Source of the DNA: Chrysopilus asiliformis
Taxonomy: Eukaryota; Arthropoda; Insecta; Diptera; Rhagionidae
Direction of reading: 5' to 3'
Length of the DNA: 64,000 bases
Assembly (NCBI GenBank): GCA_964034945.1
Contig: OZ035962.1
Location: 29,787,943-29,851,942, forward strand
This document shows, in pieces, positions 22,705 to 36,246 of this stretch. The notes under the pieces are model-generated. The model did no database searches. It was not told where the DNA came from and saw only the letters and a list, made by a program, of their open reading frames with translations. How positions within the stretch are numbered: position 1 is the stretch's first letter; every line of letters starts with the position of its first letter. Both the position numbers and the translations under genes were made by a program.

Positions 22705-22800
22705 GGAACTGTCCATAAAATACGTCACCCATTCAAGAGAGGGGGGGGGGGGGGAGGGGGGAGGGGGTAGGTTCTGCGGTAGTGTGATGGCGATATTAAA
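22705..22800. repeat. MITE fragment with long poly-G tract
   Basis: GGAACTGTCCATAAAATACG resembles the inverted end at 48540-48555 (TACGTAGTTTATGAACAGTC). The block TCTGCGGTAGTGTGATGGCG resembles TCTGCGGTAGCGTAACGGCG at 48448-48467. Between them is a G run of about 15 and further G-rich sequence (22740-22768). Confidence 0.5.
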
Positions 22801-22929
22801 TCCCCAAAAGAAAAATTGCGAAAAGGCTTGATGAGAGAATAGGAGGGATTTTGAAAAAAACAAAAAAAAGTGTAATGTCTTTTTTGGACGGATCTTAATT
22901 TCAATTTGCATTTTAGGCCAGTTTACATT

Positions 22930-23421
22930 CAGGGTATTCACAGTCCTCTTTTAATTTTCGGTATTCGGTGTTTTCGGTAATATTAAAAGACTGAAAATAT
23001 TCTGCTGTGAACATCCCACAGCACAGATTTGAGAACAGCGCTTTTATTGGATACGTGACCAAATCATGAACTGCGAATTTGATTGTAAAATATGTCACAT
23101 ACCTTTAAATCCATGTTTGATGTATTCTTTTGAATTTGTATTGTGGCAACGGCTATCAAAATTGAAAAAATTTGCAGTCCGATGAGATAACCAGCGAGAA
23201 AATTTGACAACTAAAAACATTACTAGCGCCACTCGCGGTTGATTCTTGATACCGAATAACCGGGCCGGAAAACACGACTCAAGGCATGTCTACAATTACC
23301 GAATCGGGTAATTCATTTTTACATGAACCAAGTTACCGTCTCGGTAAAAATATGTTAAATTTGACTGAATTGCCGAGCGGTAAAATTACTCGCAATTTAA
23401 AAGAGGACTGTGAATACCCTG
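22930..23421. mobile_element. 492-bp TIR element, CAGGGTATTC ends
   Basis: The first 25 bases (CAGGGTATTCACAGTCCTCT and five more) are the exact inverted complement of the last 25 (23397-23421). ATT flanks both sides (22927-22929 and 23422-23424), a possible 3-bp target duplication. Internal motifs CCGAATCGGGTAA and GGTAATATT recur in inverted form. It has no coding capacity, and the superfamily is not assigned. Confidence 0.75.
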
Positions 23422-25802
23422 ATTGTTTTGGGTATTTTCCCACTTTTTTCAAATATTTTGTCATCTTTTCTAATATCGCGACTAAGCCCCTCATGTCTAC
23501 GTACCGGTGTCAAATTTCAGGTTAATTGGTCAATATGTTTCTTCAACCCAATTGACCACTATGCTGTAGCAATCCCCCAATAATTCGCGGTATTGTCGCT
23601 TCGAAAAAACAAACAGATCACACAATACTACGGTTTGCACAAATGTGGTTGATATCTTAATCATAATTTGTGGTTGTTGACAGACCTTGAAGGAAGAAAA
23701 TAATCAAAACTCCATTTTAATCTCTAAAGCCGTTGATTATGAAAATAAATATTGAACAAATACCCGTGAGATCTTTTCAACAATGTGATTTATTGGATTT
23801 TTCATTCATGAATTCACATCAATTTTATCGATTTTATACACTCTTAAATACTTTGAAATTGCCAACTAAATTAGATTTTTGTTTGTTTGAAAATCGTCTT
23901 TTAGTAGAATTGCTTTGTCTGTAAATAATAGAGTGTTAAATGTAATTCCAAAATATTGTGTAAAAATTGAAAATTTATTTTATCGTCTTTATGTTTGTAC
24001 GTTTTAACGTCTTTTAAGAGAAAAACAAGAAACTGCAAAACCGTAGAAAGATATGCCTCTTATCTTTATAAATTAAGACATTTATGCGTTTCATTACTAT
24101 CTTGTTTGCATCTTAATGCTGTCGTTGGAAAAATGGAAAATCTCTTGAACAAAGGACACCAGATATGTTTAACAACAAAACCTAATTAGTTGTATAAAAA
24201 TTTTTTATGGTCGATAATGCACGTTTATGTGACGGCTGTAAAATTATACACGACTACCGAAATATTTTCTATCTGTTTTATTGTAATGATTTTTTTTTGA
24301 AAATGAACTCGACTTACGCAAGATATTTTTACAACCACATCATTTTGCAACGAATTAAAAGGTCAGCCAATAAATTTAGCGATTACACAAAGTCTGTAAA
24401 ATCCGACCGTTAGAAAAATGGGAGTGAGCCACATGAACATTAAATTTGCCCTGAATTTTTAGATGACATTTTTAAAAAAAAATCGCATAAAACGAGATCT
24501 AATTAACACTACAATGAACCGTAAAAAGGTTTGTCCTATTCAAACATTTTAGAAAAAAAAAGTATTTTGTGATCATAGTGAAATGATAGAATGCTTGAAT
24601 ATAGAGGGACTTGAATGAAAAATGCATAAAATTATAATTCATCAAATTCATATCTCGTTCGAAGTAATTCGAGACAGGAAATTCCATAATGCATAAAAAG
24701 ATTCGTATGAGAAATGTTGGATTTGCAAGAGGTCTTCATATTGTTTGGAGTCATTGGAGCCGGTATTCAAGAGGGTTTTTCAAGCACTTCAACGAATATT
24801 GGTCATAAAAGCACGTTTAAAGTCAGTTCCACTCAACCATCTATCCATTTGCCTTGGCTAACAGAAAAAAAAAAACTCTCCAACCTGACCCCGCGTACCT
24901 CGAAACAGAACCAACAATTCACAAAGTCAAAAAGGTGATTTATTGAAATGTCGACGGGACTGACAGACAGGTTATGCGGAATGCGAGACACAATGATAAT
25001 TTCATTATTATTATTATTTTTTATTTCATTCTTTGTATTAAAAGAATTTTTTTTATTCTCCGCTTGTAGCCGAGAAAACACTATGGGAAATGGCGCTAAA
25101 TGGCAAACACACTTAATAACTCCCACGAGCTGTAAAGAAAAACCATAAGAATTCCAATAATCGTATTGGATTCAAAAGATGTTGGATTAGAAATTTAAAT
25201 CTTAAGCGACTGGCATACGATATTCGGTAGACAAAAAATTCGACCAGCAAAAAAATATTTTGTTCACTGATTGAGAAAATATTAAATTTGGTAACCCTGA
25301 TTTGAGGTAATTTTGTGGAAAGTGGTTGTTGATCAAATATGTCATACATTTAGTGAGAAGGGAGGATTTCTGTATTTAAATTTTATTCAAAAAAACCAGA
25401 AAAAAACCTTACGTGAGAGATTCGAAAAGGCGAAAATTAGTATTGACGTATACGACTTTATCGTTTTTCTAGAAAAATGCTAGAATCTTAAAATTTCTAG
25501 GTCAGATTCTTTCAAATGATTAGGAAAGATGAGATTTAAGGAGGAAAATCTTGTTTAATTCTCAAATTTCCTTTCCATAATGATTTATGGAATGGTGAAA
25601 ACCTATTAAAAATTACTTTAAGGTTTTCGATAATAGCAGGAAAAGAGATTGAAAAGTATGTGCTGATGATTTCTAGAATGGTGGAAATGCAATCAAAATG
25701 GCTTGATTGGTTTAAAAAAAGTAGCGTATGAAGGGTTAAAGAGGAAGGGGGATTTAAGATTGCTATATAGTGTAAGACACTTCCTTTGTTACTCTTTTTC
25801 TC
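23422..25802. other. AT-rich DNA without recognisable features
   Basis: About 2.4 kb. All frames are short and low-complexity. No exon, inverted repeat or tandem array that I can support. Confidence 0.35.
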
Positions 25803-25931
25803 GGTCCAGCCCTACAAGCACGCCGATATGGGACGCTTGGGGCCAGATTTTATAGTAGCCTGACGGAGCTTGGCAACCACCCACTCGAGGATATGCTGAG
25901 TTTCGTCAACAAGTCGGGCTGGTTCAAATAG
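25803..25931 (+). pseudogene. C-terminal end of a non-LTR retrotransposon ORF2
   Basis: The frame translates to a 42-residue tail of the kind that ends the RNase H/C-terminal region of I- and Jockey-type non-LTR elements: GPALQARRYGTLGARF, then a hydrophobic segment ending VNKSGWFK and a TAG stop at 25929-25931. The family pattern recognised is cPALxxRxxxLG followed by a short helix and a Trp near the end. Everything upstream (endonuclease, reverse transcriptase) is absent, so this is a 5'-truncated dead copy, as produced by incomplete reverse transcription. Confidence 0.65.
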
Positions 25932-26046
25932 GATCAGCTAGTTTGATAAAAGGTCTTATGAGTACTGAAGACATCACAATGGGCCTGTAGGCCTCCGAGT
26001 GTAGCGCTGTGCTCACGCCTGGGCGCGCGCGGTTTAACCTAACCTA
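25932..26046 (+). mobile_element. 3' UTR of the truncated non-LTR retrotransposon
   Basis: The sequence after the stop is GC-rich compared with its surroundings (CACAATGGGCCTGTAGGCCT, GGGCGCGCGCGG) and ends TTTAACCTAACCT. This terminal AACCT repeat is common at the 3' ends of insect non-LTR elements. It should not be read as a telomere. Confidence 0.6.
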
Positions 26047-26856
26047 CTCTTTTCTCATCTAAAGTTTTTGGTGTAATTTGGTTAAGTGGTTATAAAGTAA
26101 TAAACAAACGAACCAATCGTTCTCTGAGAAATCTAAAAAAAGTTACTAGGATTTCCTACCGAGTTTCGTAATGTGGAGACATAACTTTTATTTGAAAATT
26201 TGAAATTCTAAAAAAAATCACAGGATTTTACCATTTGTATCGCTGAAATAAAAATCTTGCATCCATGCGTCGTTTATCGCCACCTTAAGGTTTTCTAGGT
26301 GTGCAATCGAATTTCGCCAATCAACAAAGAAACCTTGCCCAAATGGTCAGGAAAGGTTACCAATCAATAGTGATGTCGGATTATAGGTTAAAATATTTCT
26401 CGAAGAAGAAAGAAAAACAATCTTTAAGGCACGCGTTTTGCAAACTTGGCCAACAAAAAAAAAACGTCGAATAGTTTTTTTTCCATTCAACAGGAGCCCA
26501 ACCCATCCAATTTGTAAGAGATGAAATTAGCACGTCAGAATCCATGATTCATCTCATTAATAATATTGGAAATGGGATATCTTTTATCTGTACTAAGAAA
26601 AAAAAAAATTAAAATGTCGTACATTATGAAATCACGCCCTCTGTAAATCAGCGGATTTGGTTCTTTTGTGGGTTAAACTTTCACCAATTTGTAAAGCGAT
26701 CCACTTCGCTATTTCCTGGACTTTGTTTAGAACTCTTATTCAATTTCGAAACGTTCTTCTGAAATATAGAAAAAATTCAAACTTTATTATTTATTTAAAT
26801 ATTCTCGAAAAATTATGGAATATTTGAATTTTATGTGATTCTAGAATTTGTTTCGT
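26047..26856. other. AT-rich DNA without recognisable features
   Basis: About 0.8 kb, no feature seen. Confidence 0.4.
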
Positions 26857-29800
26857 AAAAATATCAGTTGTGGTCAACACAAAACTTTCTTCTACAAAAT
26901 CTACGACCCTGCGCAATTTACGCTAGAGCCCTGTCGCGTTGTCAACCTAAGACGACCTCCCAATAAATTCTTGGTTTATTCAAAAATATCAAAAACGTAC
27001 AAAATTTGAGATAACTTGAGAACTGTAAAAGATATCAATTTACGGTAAATGGCAAAAATGTAGAAAATGTTAACATCTTTAATTATTCTTTTAACTGATT
27101 TGTCGAAAAACCGTTAGTTTGCAAATTATTCGCAAAAATATGATTTTTTACATATTAATGAAAATATCTCAATAACGGTAAAAGATAACGGATAACGGTA
27201 CGAAACAAAATTGTGCAGAATGCCATTCTCATTAATTCACTTCATACATTCAGTCAGCAAAAACCCGTTAGTTTTCGAGATAATCGCAAAAAACTGATTT
27301 TTTGGAAATAACGGTTTATCTCGATAACAGGTTGAGATATCGAGTTATAGCCAAAGACAAAAGTGTGGGAAATTTTATTTTCTCCAAGTTTTGTCATACT
27401 TAAGGCCACTAAAAAACGCATAGTTTGGGAGTAAATCGAGAAAAACGAAATTGCGATTTTTGAAAAACCGCCATTTTGGATACTTCCGGTTAACGGATTT
27501 CCACCAAAAGTTGATAGGATCGTCCCATTTCAGGACCCAACATGCCTATAAAATTTCATGGCGCTAGCTCTATTAGTTTTTGAGAAATCTTGTACACAGA
27601 CTGACAGACTGACTGACAGACTGACAGACTGACAGACTGACAGACTGACAGACTGACAGACTGACAGACTGACAGACTGACAGACTGACAGACTGACAGA
27701 CTGACAGACTGACAGACTGACAGACTGACAGACTGACAGACTGACAGACTGACAGACTGACAGACTGACAGACTGACAGACTGACAGACTGACAGACTGA
27801 CAGACTGACAGACTGACAGACTGACAGACTGACAGACTGACAGACTGACAGACTGACAGACTGACAGACTGACAGACTGACAGACTGACAGACTGACAGA
27901 CTGACAGACTGACAGACTGACAGACTGACAGACTGACAGACTGACAGACTGACAGACTGACAGACTGACAGACTGACAGACTGACAGACTGACAGACTGA
28001 CAGACTGACAGACTGACAGACTGACAGACTGACAGACTGACAGACTGACAGACTGACAGACTGACAGACTGACAGACTGACAGACTGACAGACTGACAGA
28101 CTGACAGACTGACAGACTGACAGACTGACAGACTGACAGACTGACAGACTGACAGACTGACAGACTGACAGACTGACAGACTGACAGACTGACAGACTGA
28201 CAGACTGACAGACTGACAGACTGACAGACTGACAGACTGACAGACTGACAGACTGACAGACTGACAGACTGACAGACTGACAGACTGACAGACTGACAGA
28301 CTGACAGACTGACAGACTGACAGACTGACAGACTGACAGACTGACAGACTGACAGACTGACAGACTGACAGACTGACAGACTGACAGACTGACAGACTGA
28401 CAGACTGACAGACTGACAGACTGACAGACTGACAGACTGACAGACTGACAGACTGACAGACTGACAGACTGACAGACTGACAGACTGACAGACTGACAGA
28501 CTGACAGACTGACAGACTGACAGACTGACAGACTGACAGACTGACAGACTGACAGACTGACAGACTGACAGACTGACAGACTGACAGACTGACAGACTGA
28601 CAGACTGACAGACTGACAGACTGACAGACTGACAGACTGACAGACTGACAGACTGACAGACTGACAGACTGACAGACTGACAGACTGACAGACTGACAGA
28701 CTGACAGACTGACAGACTGACAGACTGACAGACTGACAGACTGACAGACTGACAGACTGACAGACTGACAGACTGACAGACTGACAGACTGACAGACTGA
28801 CAGACTGACAGGCTGACAGGCTGACAGGCTGACAGACTGACAGACTGACAGACTGACAGACTGACAGACTGACAGACTGACAGACTGACAGACTGACAGA
28901 CTGACAGACTGACAGACTGACAGACTGACAGACTGACAGACTGACAGACTGACAGACTGACAGACTGACAGACTGACAGACTGACAGACTGACAGACTGA
29001 CAGACTGACAGACTGACAGACTGACAGACTGACAGACTGACAGACTGACAGACTGACAGACTGACAGACTGACAGACTGACAGACTGACAGACTGACAGA
29101 CTGACAGACTGACAGACTGACAGACTGACAGACTGACAGACTGACAGACTGACAGACTGACAGACTGACAGACTGACAGACTGACAGACTGACAGACTGA
29201 CAGACTGACAGACTGACAGACTGACAGACTGACAGACTGACAGACTGACAGACTGACAGACTGACAGACTGACAGACTGACAGACTGACAGACTGACAGA
29301 CTGACAGACTGACAGACTGACAGACTGACAGACTGACAGACTGACAGACTGACAGACTGACAGACTGACAGACTGACAGACTGACAGACTGACAGACTGA
29401 CAGACTGACAGACTGACAGACTGACAGACTGACAGACTGACAGACTGACAGACTGACAGACTGACAGACTGACAGACTGACAGACTGACAGACTGACAGA
29501 CTGACAGACTGACAGACTGACAGACTGACAGACTGACAGACTGACAGACTGACAGACTGACAGACTGACAGACTGACAGACTGACAGACTGACAGACTGA
29601 CAGACTGACAGACTGACAGACTGACAGACTGACAGACTGACAGACTGACAGACTGACAGACTGACAGACTGACAGACTGACAGACTGACAGACTGACAGA
29701 CTGACAGACTGACAGACTGACAGACTGACAGACTGACAGACTGACAGACTGACAGACTGACAGACTGACAGACTGACAGACTGACAGACTGACAGACTGA

Positions 29801-31304
29801 CAGACTGACAGACTGACAGACTGACAGACTGACAGACTGACAGACTGACAGACTGACAGACTGACAGACTGACAGACTGACAGACTGACAGACTGACAGA
29901 CTGACAGACTGACAGACTGACAGACTGACAGACTGACAGACTGACAGACTGACAGACTGACAGACTGACAGACTGACAGACTGACAGACTGACAGACTGA
30001 CAGACTGACAGACTGACAGACTGACAGACTGACAGACTGACAGACTGACAGACTGACAGACTGACAGACTGACAGACTGACAGACTGACAGACTGACAGA
30101 CTGACAGACTGACAGACTGACAGACTGACAGACTGACAGACTGACAGACTGACAGACTGACAGACTGACAGACTGACAGACTGACAGACTGACAGACTGA
30201 CAGACTGACAGACTGACAGACTGACAGACTGACAGACTGACAGACTGACAGACTGACAGACTGACAGACTGACAGACTGATAGACTGACAGACTGACAGA
30301 CTGACAGACTGACAGACTGACAGACTGACAGACTGACAGACTGACAGACTGACAGACTGACAGACTGACAGACTGACAGACTGACAGACTGACAGACTGA
30401 CAGACTGACAGACTGACAGACTGACAGACTGACAGACTGACAGACTGACAGACTGACAGACTGACAGACTGACAGACTGACAGACTGACAGACTGACAGA
30501 CTGACAGACTGACAGACTGACAGACTGACAGACTGACAGACTGACAGACTGACAGACTGACAGATTGACAGACTGACAGACTGACAGACTGACAGACTGA
30601 CAGACTGACAGACTGACAGACTGACAGACTGACAGACTGACAGACTGACAGACTGACAGACTGACAGACTGACAGACTGACAGACTGACAGACTGACAGA
30701 CTGACAGACTGACAGACTGACAGACTGACAGACTGACAGACTGACAGACTGACAGACTGACAGACTGACAGACTGACAGACTGACAGACTGACAGACTGA
30801 CAGACTGACAGACTGACAGACTGACAGACTGACAGACTGACAGACTGACAGACTGACAGACTGACAGACTGACAGACTGACAGACTGACAGACTGACAGA
30901 CTGACAGACTGACAGACTGACAGACTGACAGACTGACAGACTGACAGACTGACAGACTGACAGACTGACAGACTGACAGACTGACAGACTGACAGACTGA
31001 CAGACTGACAGACTGACAGACTGACAGACTGACAGACTGACAGACTGACAGACTGACAGACTGACAGACTGACAGACTGACAGACTGACAGACTGACAGA
31101 CTGACAGACTGACAGACTGACAGACTGACAGACTGACAGACTGACAGACTGACAGACTGACAGACTGACAGACAGAAAGACATTTTTTAAATATGACTCC
31201 AATCGACTCAGGAGTGATCGGGAAATGTTTTTTAGGCAAAATTAAGAGGTCGAAATTTTTCATGAATACAATACTTTATTATACTCCGTAGAAGAAAGTA
31301 AAAA
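26857..31304 (-). mobile_element. Helentron-like element, family 1 copy B, giant core
   Basis: This has the same termini as copy A but in reverse: 3' hairpin TTGTG-GTCAA-CACAA (26868-26882), subterminal repeats ACTTTCTTCTAC (26884-26895) and GTAGAAGAAAGT (31288-31299), and A-runs at both borders (TAAAAA). The non-repetitive parts are nearly colinear with copies A, C and D. The core has grown to about 3.58 kb, so the element is about 4.45 kb, of which roughly 80% is tandem repeat. It encodes no protein. The long minus-strand frames are a by-product of the repeat. Confidence 0.8.
27594..31176. repeat. 3.58-kb array of an 8-bp unit
   Basis: About 447 tandem copies of CTGACAGA (CTGTCAGT-type on the other strand). 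The array is extremely uniform. I see three consecutive units with A to G at about 28811-28828, one C to T near 30281, one C to T near 30565, and one missing ACAG near the left end (27614-27621). All minus-strand frames stay open because the unit contains no stop and 8 is not a multiple of 3. Confidence 0.95.
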
Positions 31305-33831
31305 TTACGAAGATAATAAATTAACTAATTTTTAAGACAATTAGACCTGTTTTAAATGATGACGCAAGGTATGATTGCGCGACGTCAAGAGCCAGCTCAA
31401 AAAATCTGGAAAAGCGGAATTTTTTAGTGTGGACGTCTTTAAAATGGAGTTGGGGATTCTGAGTTAATAGCATTTTGACTCAGATTTTGGGTTTGCGGAA
31501 CGTAAGTTTTGGATTTCTTCTACACGAGACAAACATAGAACCGGAAGCTAAAACTCAGATCACATTACTTATTTTTCTTATTTAGACTTTTTATATATAA
31601 AAAAAAAGGATTTCCATTCATCCTTAGTTATCGAGTTACGCTAAACGGATTTTAGTTATTTTTTTTAGTTACAAGCTACCGGTTTCTAAGTTTGTACACA
31701 ATTCTAGTAAAATACATAATTAAATAAAATGTGTCCAATTCGAAATTCCATCTAAATTAATTAGTCAAACATATAAGGCTAATTAAAATTGACAGATTTA
31801 ATTAAAATTTAAAACCCTTTTATACAATTATACAAATAGAAATGTTATGATTTTTTGTTAATTAAGAGATAATAACGTTAGCAGTAAAACTACTCGTAAT
31901 CCTAAAATTTATGTTTAATTATTTACCGACTACTGTGGAGCATTTAAACTACGATCTAATGGCTAATATACAAACTGGAAACTAATAAAAGTTGAATCTT
32001 TAGTCATTTTCTCAATATGCTTAACTAAAATCCAATTTTATTGAACAATTTTCCATACTTTTATTGCACGAATTAAATTCGAATAAAAATTGGAAGAAAT
32101 ACTGAGAGACGTGGAAAATACAAATTTTATATTTAAAAAAAATGCAAAAGAACCAAAATTAAGGAAAAAACAAGTCGTTTGGACATGATCGATAAAATTC
32201 GTAAAGGAATTTTATCTCCACTCATAATAATTAATTAAGAATTTGTTTTATTATCCACCCCGCATTAAGAAGACTTAAATCCATAAAAAAGCGTATTTTC
32301 GAAATTTTTTTTAATCGAAAAGAAGTTTGACTTTACTGCTTTTTGAATATGCTCATCTCGATTAAGGAGTGTTTATATATCTTTGGGTCTTTAAGATTCA
32401 AAACAATCTTTAAGACTGTCGGGATACAATCGACGTGATGTGATGTTCGGTATTTCCGGCTGGATGCTAATAAACTTGCCCATAACTTTTCGAAATTCGA
32501 TAAGATCCATTTGCTCGATTATGTGATTTTTTTATGTTTCATTTCATTTCTTTTATGCTTTTATGCCAAATGACAATTTGATTTGCCTGTCTTAAGGTCT
32601 CTTTTGATGGGATAAGTAAAATGGGCAGACAAGCAGATATCGAGATCCCAGCACTTGTTTGTGACTCTTAAGATATTCGAGGCATTGCCTCTAGCAGGAA
32701 TTCTAGACCGGAAATGGATACGTGTGCAATATTTGTCAGATCCGACATAAAAGTGTCTTAACGAGGATACACTTGATTGAAATGATTAACCGAAACCAAT
32801 TTAGATTAATCGCTTTATGTCGGATCTGTGTGTGAGTCTTAGGCCAAATTGCTTCATTAAACTTTAAAAAAGGTTTTATATTTTGCCTTGATTTGAATAA
32901 TGTATCTTAATTTTGTATTTTCTATCTTTTTAGATAAAAAACATACATGGTGTTTCTCATTATTTTTTTTTCCACATTTAAAAATGTCGGTTAAGTTTCT
33001 GAGAACTGCTTTGTTATTTCATGAGACAAAACATAGCTTAATCCACTTAGCGGTGAGACGATAATTTTCTTACGTATAATTCAACTTCATAAAAAAAGTT
33101 TGGTATACTTTTTACTATGAAAAGCCACTTAAAGATTCGAGAACCAAAAGGTAAAAAACATTAAAAAAACGGGAAAAATTAAGACCTCCATAAAAATCGG
33201 AAAAGTTTTTGCGATTTTCTCGAAATCGGTCAATTTTTTAACTAAATTTTTTAAGACAAAAAGTCTTAAGAATATGATTTTTCACAACTTACCTAACATT
33301 GAAATCGAATTGGAGCTAATTTTGTATAAATCGATAGTACGACTCTAATTGTTATTTTTGAAAATCTGAGTCAAAACAGAGTTGAATTCAAAAAACCGCA
33401 TTAAAACCGTTTAAGGCTTTCTAATAGAAACCGATTTTACAATATTTTGTCTTACACATTCAATATTTGCTTCTCTTGAAACGAATTTTCTATTCATTTG
33501 TACCGGATTTCTCCTAACTAACGACTGAATATTTTGAAGTTTTCGAATTGAAACAAAAGAGGGAAAAAATGTTAAGGAAGCGTCAGTGATCGAAAACTCC
33601 AAGACTTTTTTAAGTCATCAATTTTCAGGAATTTCTAAGATCTCGAGAGCCTTGCGTACTGTGGAGAAGCACTCTGTCTTTAATTCTTTTTTAAATGTGG
33701 CAGTTTTGTTTTGACTGTTGTGTTTATTTTTTTTTTGAACCAATAATGAAAACAAACTGGTAAGATTCATACAAAATAACTTATTGACTCGTAATTCTCT
33801 TAATTCCGATGTTAACGTTAAAAATTTCATT
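31305..33831. other. AT-rich DNA between two Helentron-like copies
   Basis: About 2.5 kb with no domain, splice pattern or terminal repeat that I could support. Two minus-strand frames of 63 and 70 codons (33411-33830) have no recognisable features. Confidence 0.35.
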
Positions 33832-36246
33832 AAAAATATCAGTTGTGGTCAACACAAAACTTTCTTCTACAAAATCTACGACCCTGCGCAATTTACGCTA
33901 GAGCCCTGTCGCGTTGTCAACCTAAGACGACCTCCCAATAAATTCTTGGTTTATTCAAAAATATCAAAAACGTACAAAATTTGAGATAACTTGAGAACTG
34001 TAAAAGATATCAATTTACGGTAAATGGCAAAAATGTAGAAAATGTTAACATCTTTAATTATTCTTTTAACTGATTTGTCGAAAAACCGTTAGTTTGCAAA
34101 TTATTCGCAAACATATGATTTTTTACATATTAATGAAAATATCTCAATAACGGTAAAAGATAACGGATAACGGTAAGAAACAAAATTGTGCAGAATGCCA
34201 TTCTCATTAATTCACTTCGTACATTCAGTCAGCAAAAACCCGTTAGTTTTCGAGATAATCGCAAAAAACTGTTTTTTTTTTTTTTTGGAAATAACGGTTT
34301 ATCTCGATAACAGGTTGAGATATCGAGTTATAGCTAAAGACAAAAGTGTGGGAAATTTTATTTTCTCCAAGTTTTGTCATACTTAAGGCCACTTAAAAAC
34401 GCGTAGTTTGGGAGTAAATCGAGAAAAACGAAATTGCGATTTTTGAAAAACCGCCATTTTGGATATTCCGGTTAACGGATTTCCACCAAAAGTTGATAGA
34501 ATCGTCCCATTTCAGGACCCAACATGCCTATAAAATTTCATGGCGCTAGCTCTATTAGTTTTTGAGAAATCTTGTACACAGACAGACTGACAGACTGACA
34601 GACAGACTGACAGACTGACAGACTGACAGACTGACAGACTGACAGACTGACAGACTGACAGACTGACAGACTGACAGACTGACAGACTGACAGACTGACA
34701 GACTGACAGACTGACAGACTGACAGACTGACAGACTGACAGACTGACAGACTGACAGACTGACAGACTGACAGACTGACAGACTGACAGACTGACAGACT
34801 GACAGACTGACAGACTGACAGACTGACAGACTGACAGACTGACAGACTGACAGACTGACAGACTGACAGACTGACAGACTGACAGACTGACAGACTGACA
34901 GACTGACAGACTGACAGACTGACAGACTGACAGACTGACAGACTGACAGACTGACAGACTGACAGACTGACAGACTGACAGACTGACAGACTGACAGACT
35001 GACAGACTGACAGACTGACAGACTGACAGACTGACAGACTGACAGACTGACAGACTGACAGACTGACAGACTGACAGACTGACAGACTGACAGACTGACA
35101 GACTGACAGACTGACAGACTGACAGACTGACAGACTGACAGACTGACAGACTGACAGACTGACAGACTGACAGACTGACAGACTGACAGACTGACAGACT
35201 GACAGACTGACAGACTGACAGACAGACTGACAGACAGACTGACAGACAGACTGACAGACAGACTGACAGACAGACTGACAGACAGACTGACAAACAGACT
35301 GACAGACAGACTGACAGACAGACTGACAGACAGACTGACAGACAGACTGACAGACAGACTGACAGACAGACTGACAGACAGACTGACAGACAGACTGACA
35401 GACAGACTGACAGACAGACTGACAGACTGACAGACAGACTGACAGACAGACTGACAGACTGACTGACAGACTGACAGACAGACTGACAGACTGACAGACT
35501 GACAGACTGACAGACTGACAGACTGACAGACTGACAGACTGACAGACTGACAGACTGACAGACTGACAGACTGACAGACTGACAGACTGACAGACTGACA
35601 GACTGACAGACTGACAGACTGACAGACTGACAGACTGACAGACTGACAGACTGACAGACTGACAGACTGACAGACTGACAGACTGACAGACTGACAGACT
35701 GACAGACTGACAGACTGACAGACTGACAGACTGACAGACTGACAGACTGACAGACTGACAGACTGACAGACTGACAGACTGACAGACTGACAGACTGACA
35801 GACTGACAGACTGACAGACTGACAGACTGACAGACTGACAGACTGACAGACTGACAGACTGACAGACTGACAGACTGACAGACTGACAGACTGACAGACT
35901 GACAGACTGACAGACTGACAGACTGACAGACTGACAGACTGACAGACTGACAGACTGACAGACTGACAGACTGACAGACTGACAGACTGACAGACTGACA
36001 GACTGACAGACTGACAGACTGACAGACTGACAGACTGACAGACTGACAGACTGACAGACTGACAGACTGACAGACTGACAGACAGACTGACAGACTGACA
36101 GACAGACTGACAGACAGAAAGACATTTTTTAAATATGACTCCAATCGAAACAGGAGTGATCGGGAAATGTTTTTTAGGCAAAATTAAGAGGTCGAAATTT
36201 TTCATGAATACAATACTTTATTATACTCCGTAGAAGAAAGTAAAAA
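33832..36246 (-). mobile_element. Helentron-like element, family 1 copy C
   Basis: Same orientation and structure as copy B, about 2.5 kb further on. The borders AAAAATATCAGTTGTGG (left) and GTAGAAGAAAGTAAAAA (right) contain the 3' hairpin and both subterminal repeats. The body matches copy B apart from isolated substitutions and a longer A/T homopolymer near 34270-34285. The core is a compound array (34576-36119). Confidence 0.8.
34576..36119. repeat. compound array of 8-bp and 12-bp units
   Basis: Two long blocks of the 8-bp unit CTGACAGA flank a central block (about 35210-35455) made of the 12-bp unit CTGACAGACAGA. A few mixed units mark the transitions and the outer edges. One substitution (CAAACAGA) is visible near 35292. 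The 12-bp unit is the one that makes up the whole array in copy D. Confidence 0.9.

Noticed and set aside
26030..26046. Telomere-like CCTAA repeats
   Set aside because: Only about two units, and they form the normal 3' tail of the truncated non-LTR element.
27530..31263. Minus-strand frames of about 1210-1235 codons (SLSVCQSV repeats) as a giant structural protein gene
   Set aside because: All three minus-strand frames are open because the 8-bp unit has no stop codon. The frames run into transposon flanks, and the same happens in the other arrays. There is no gene context.
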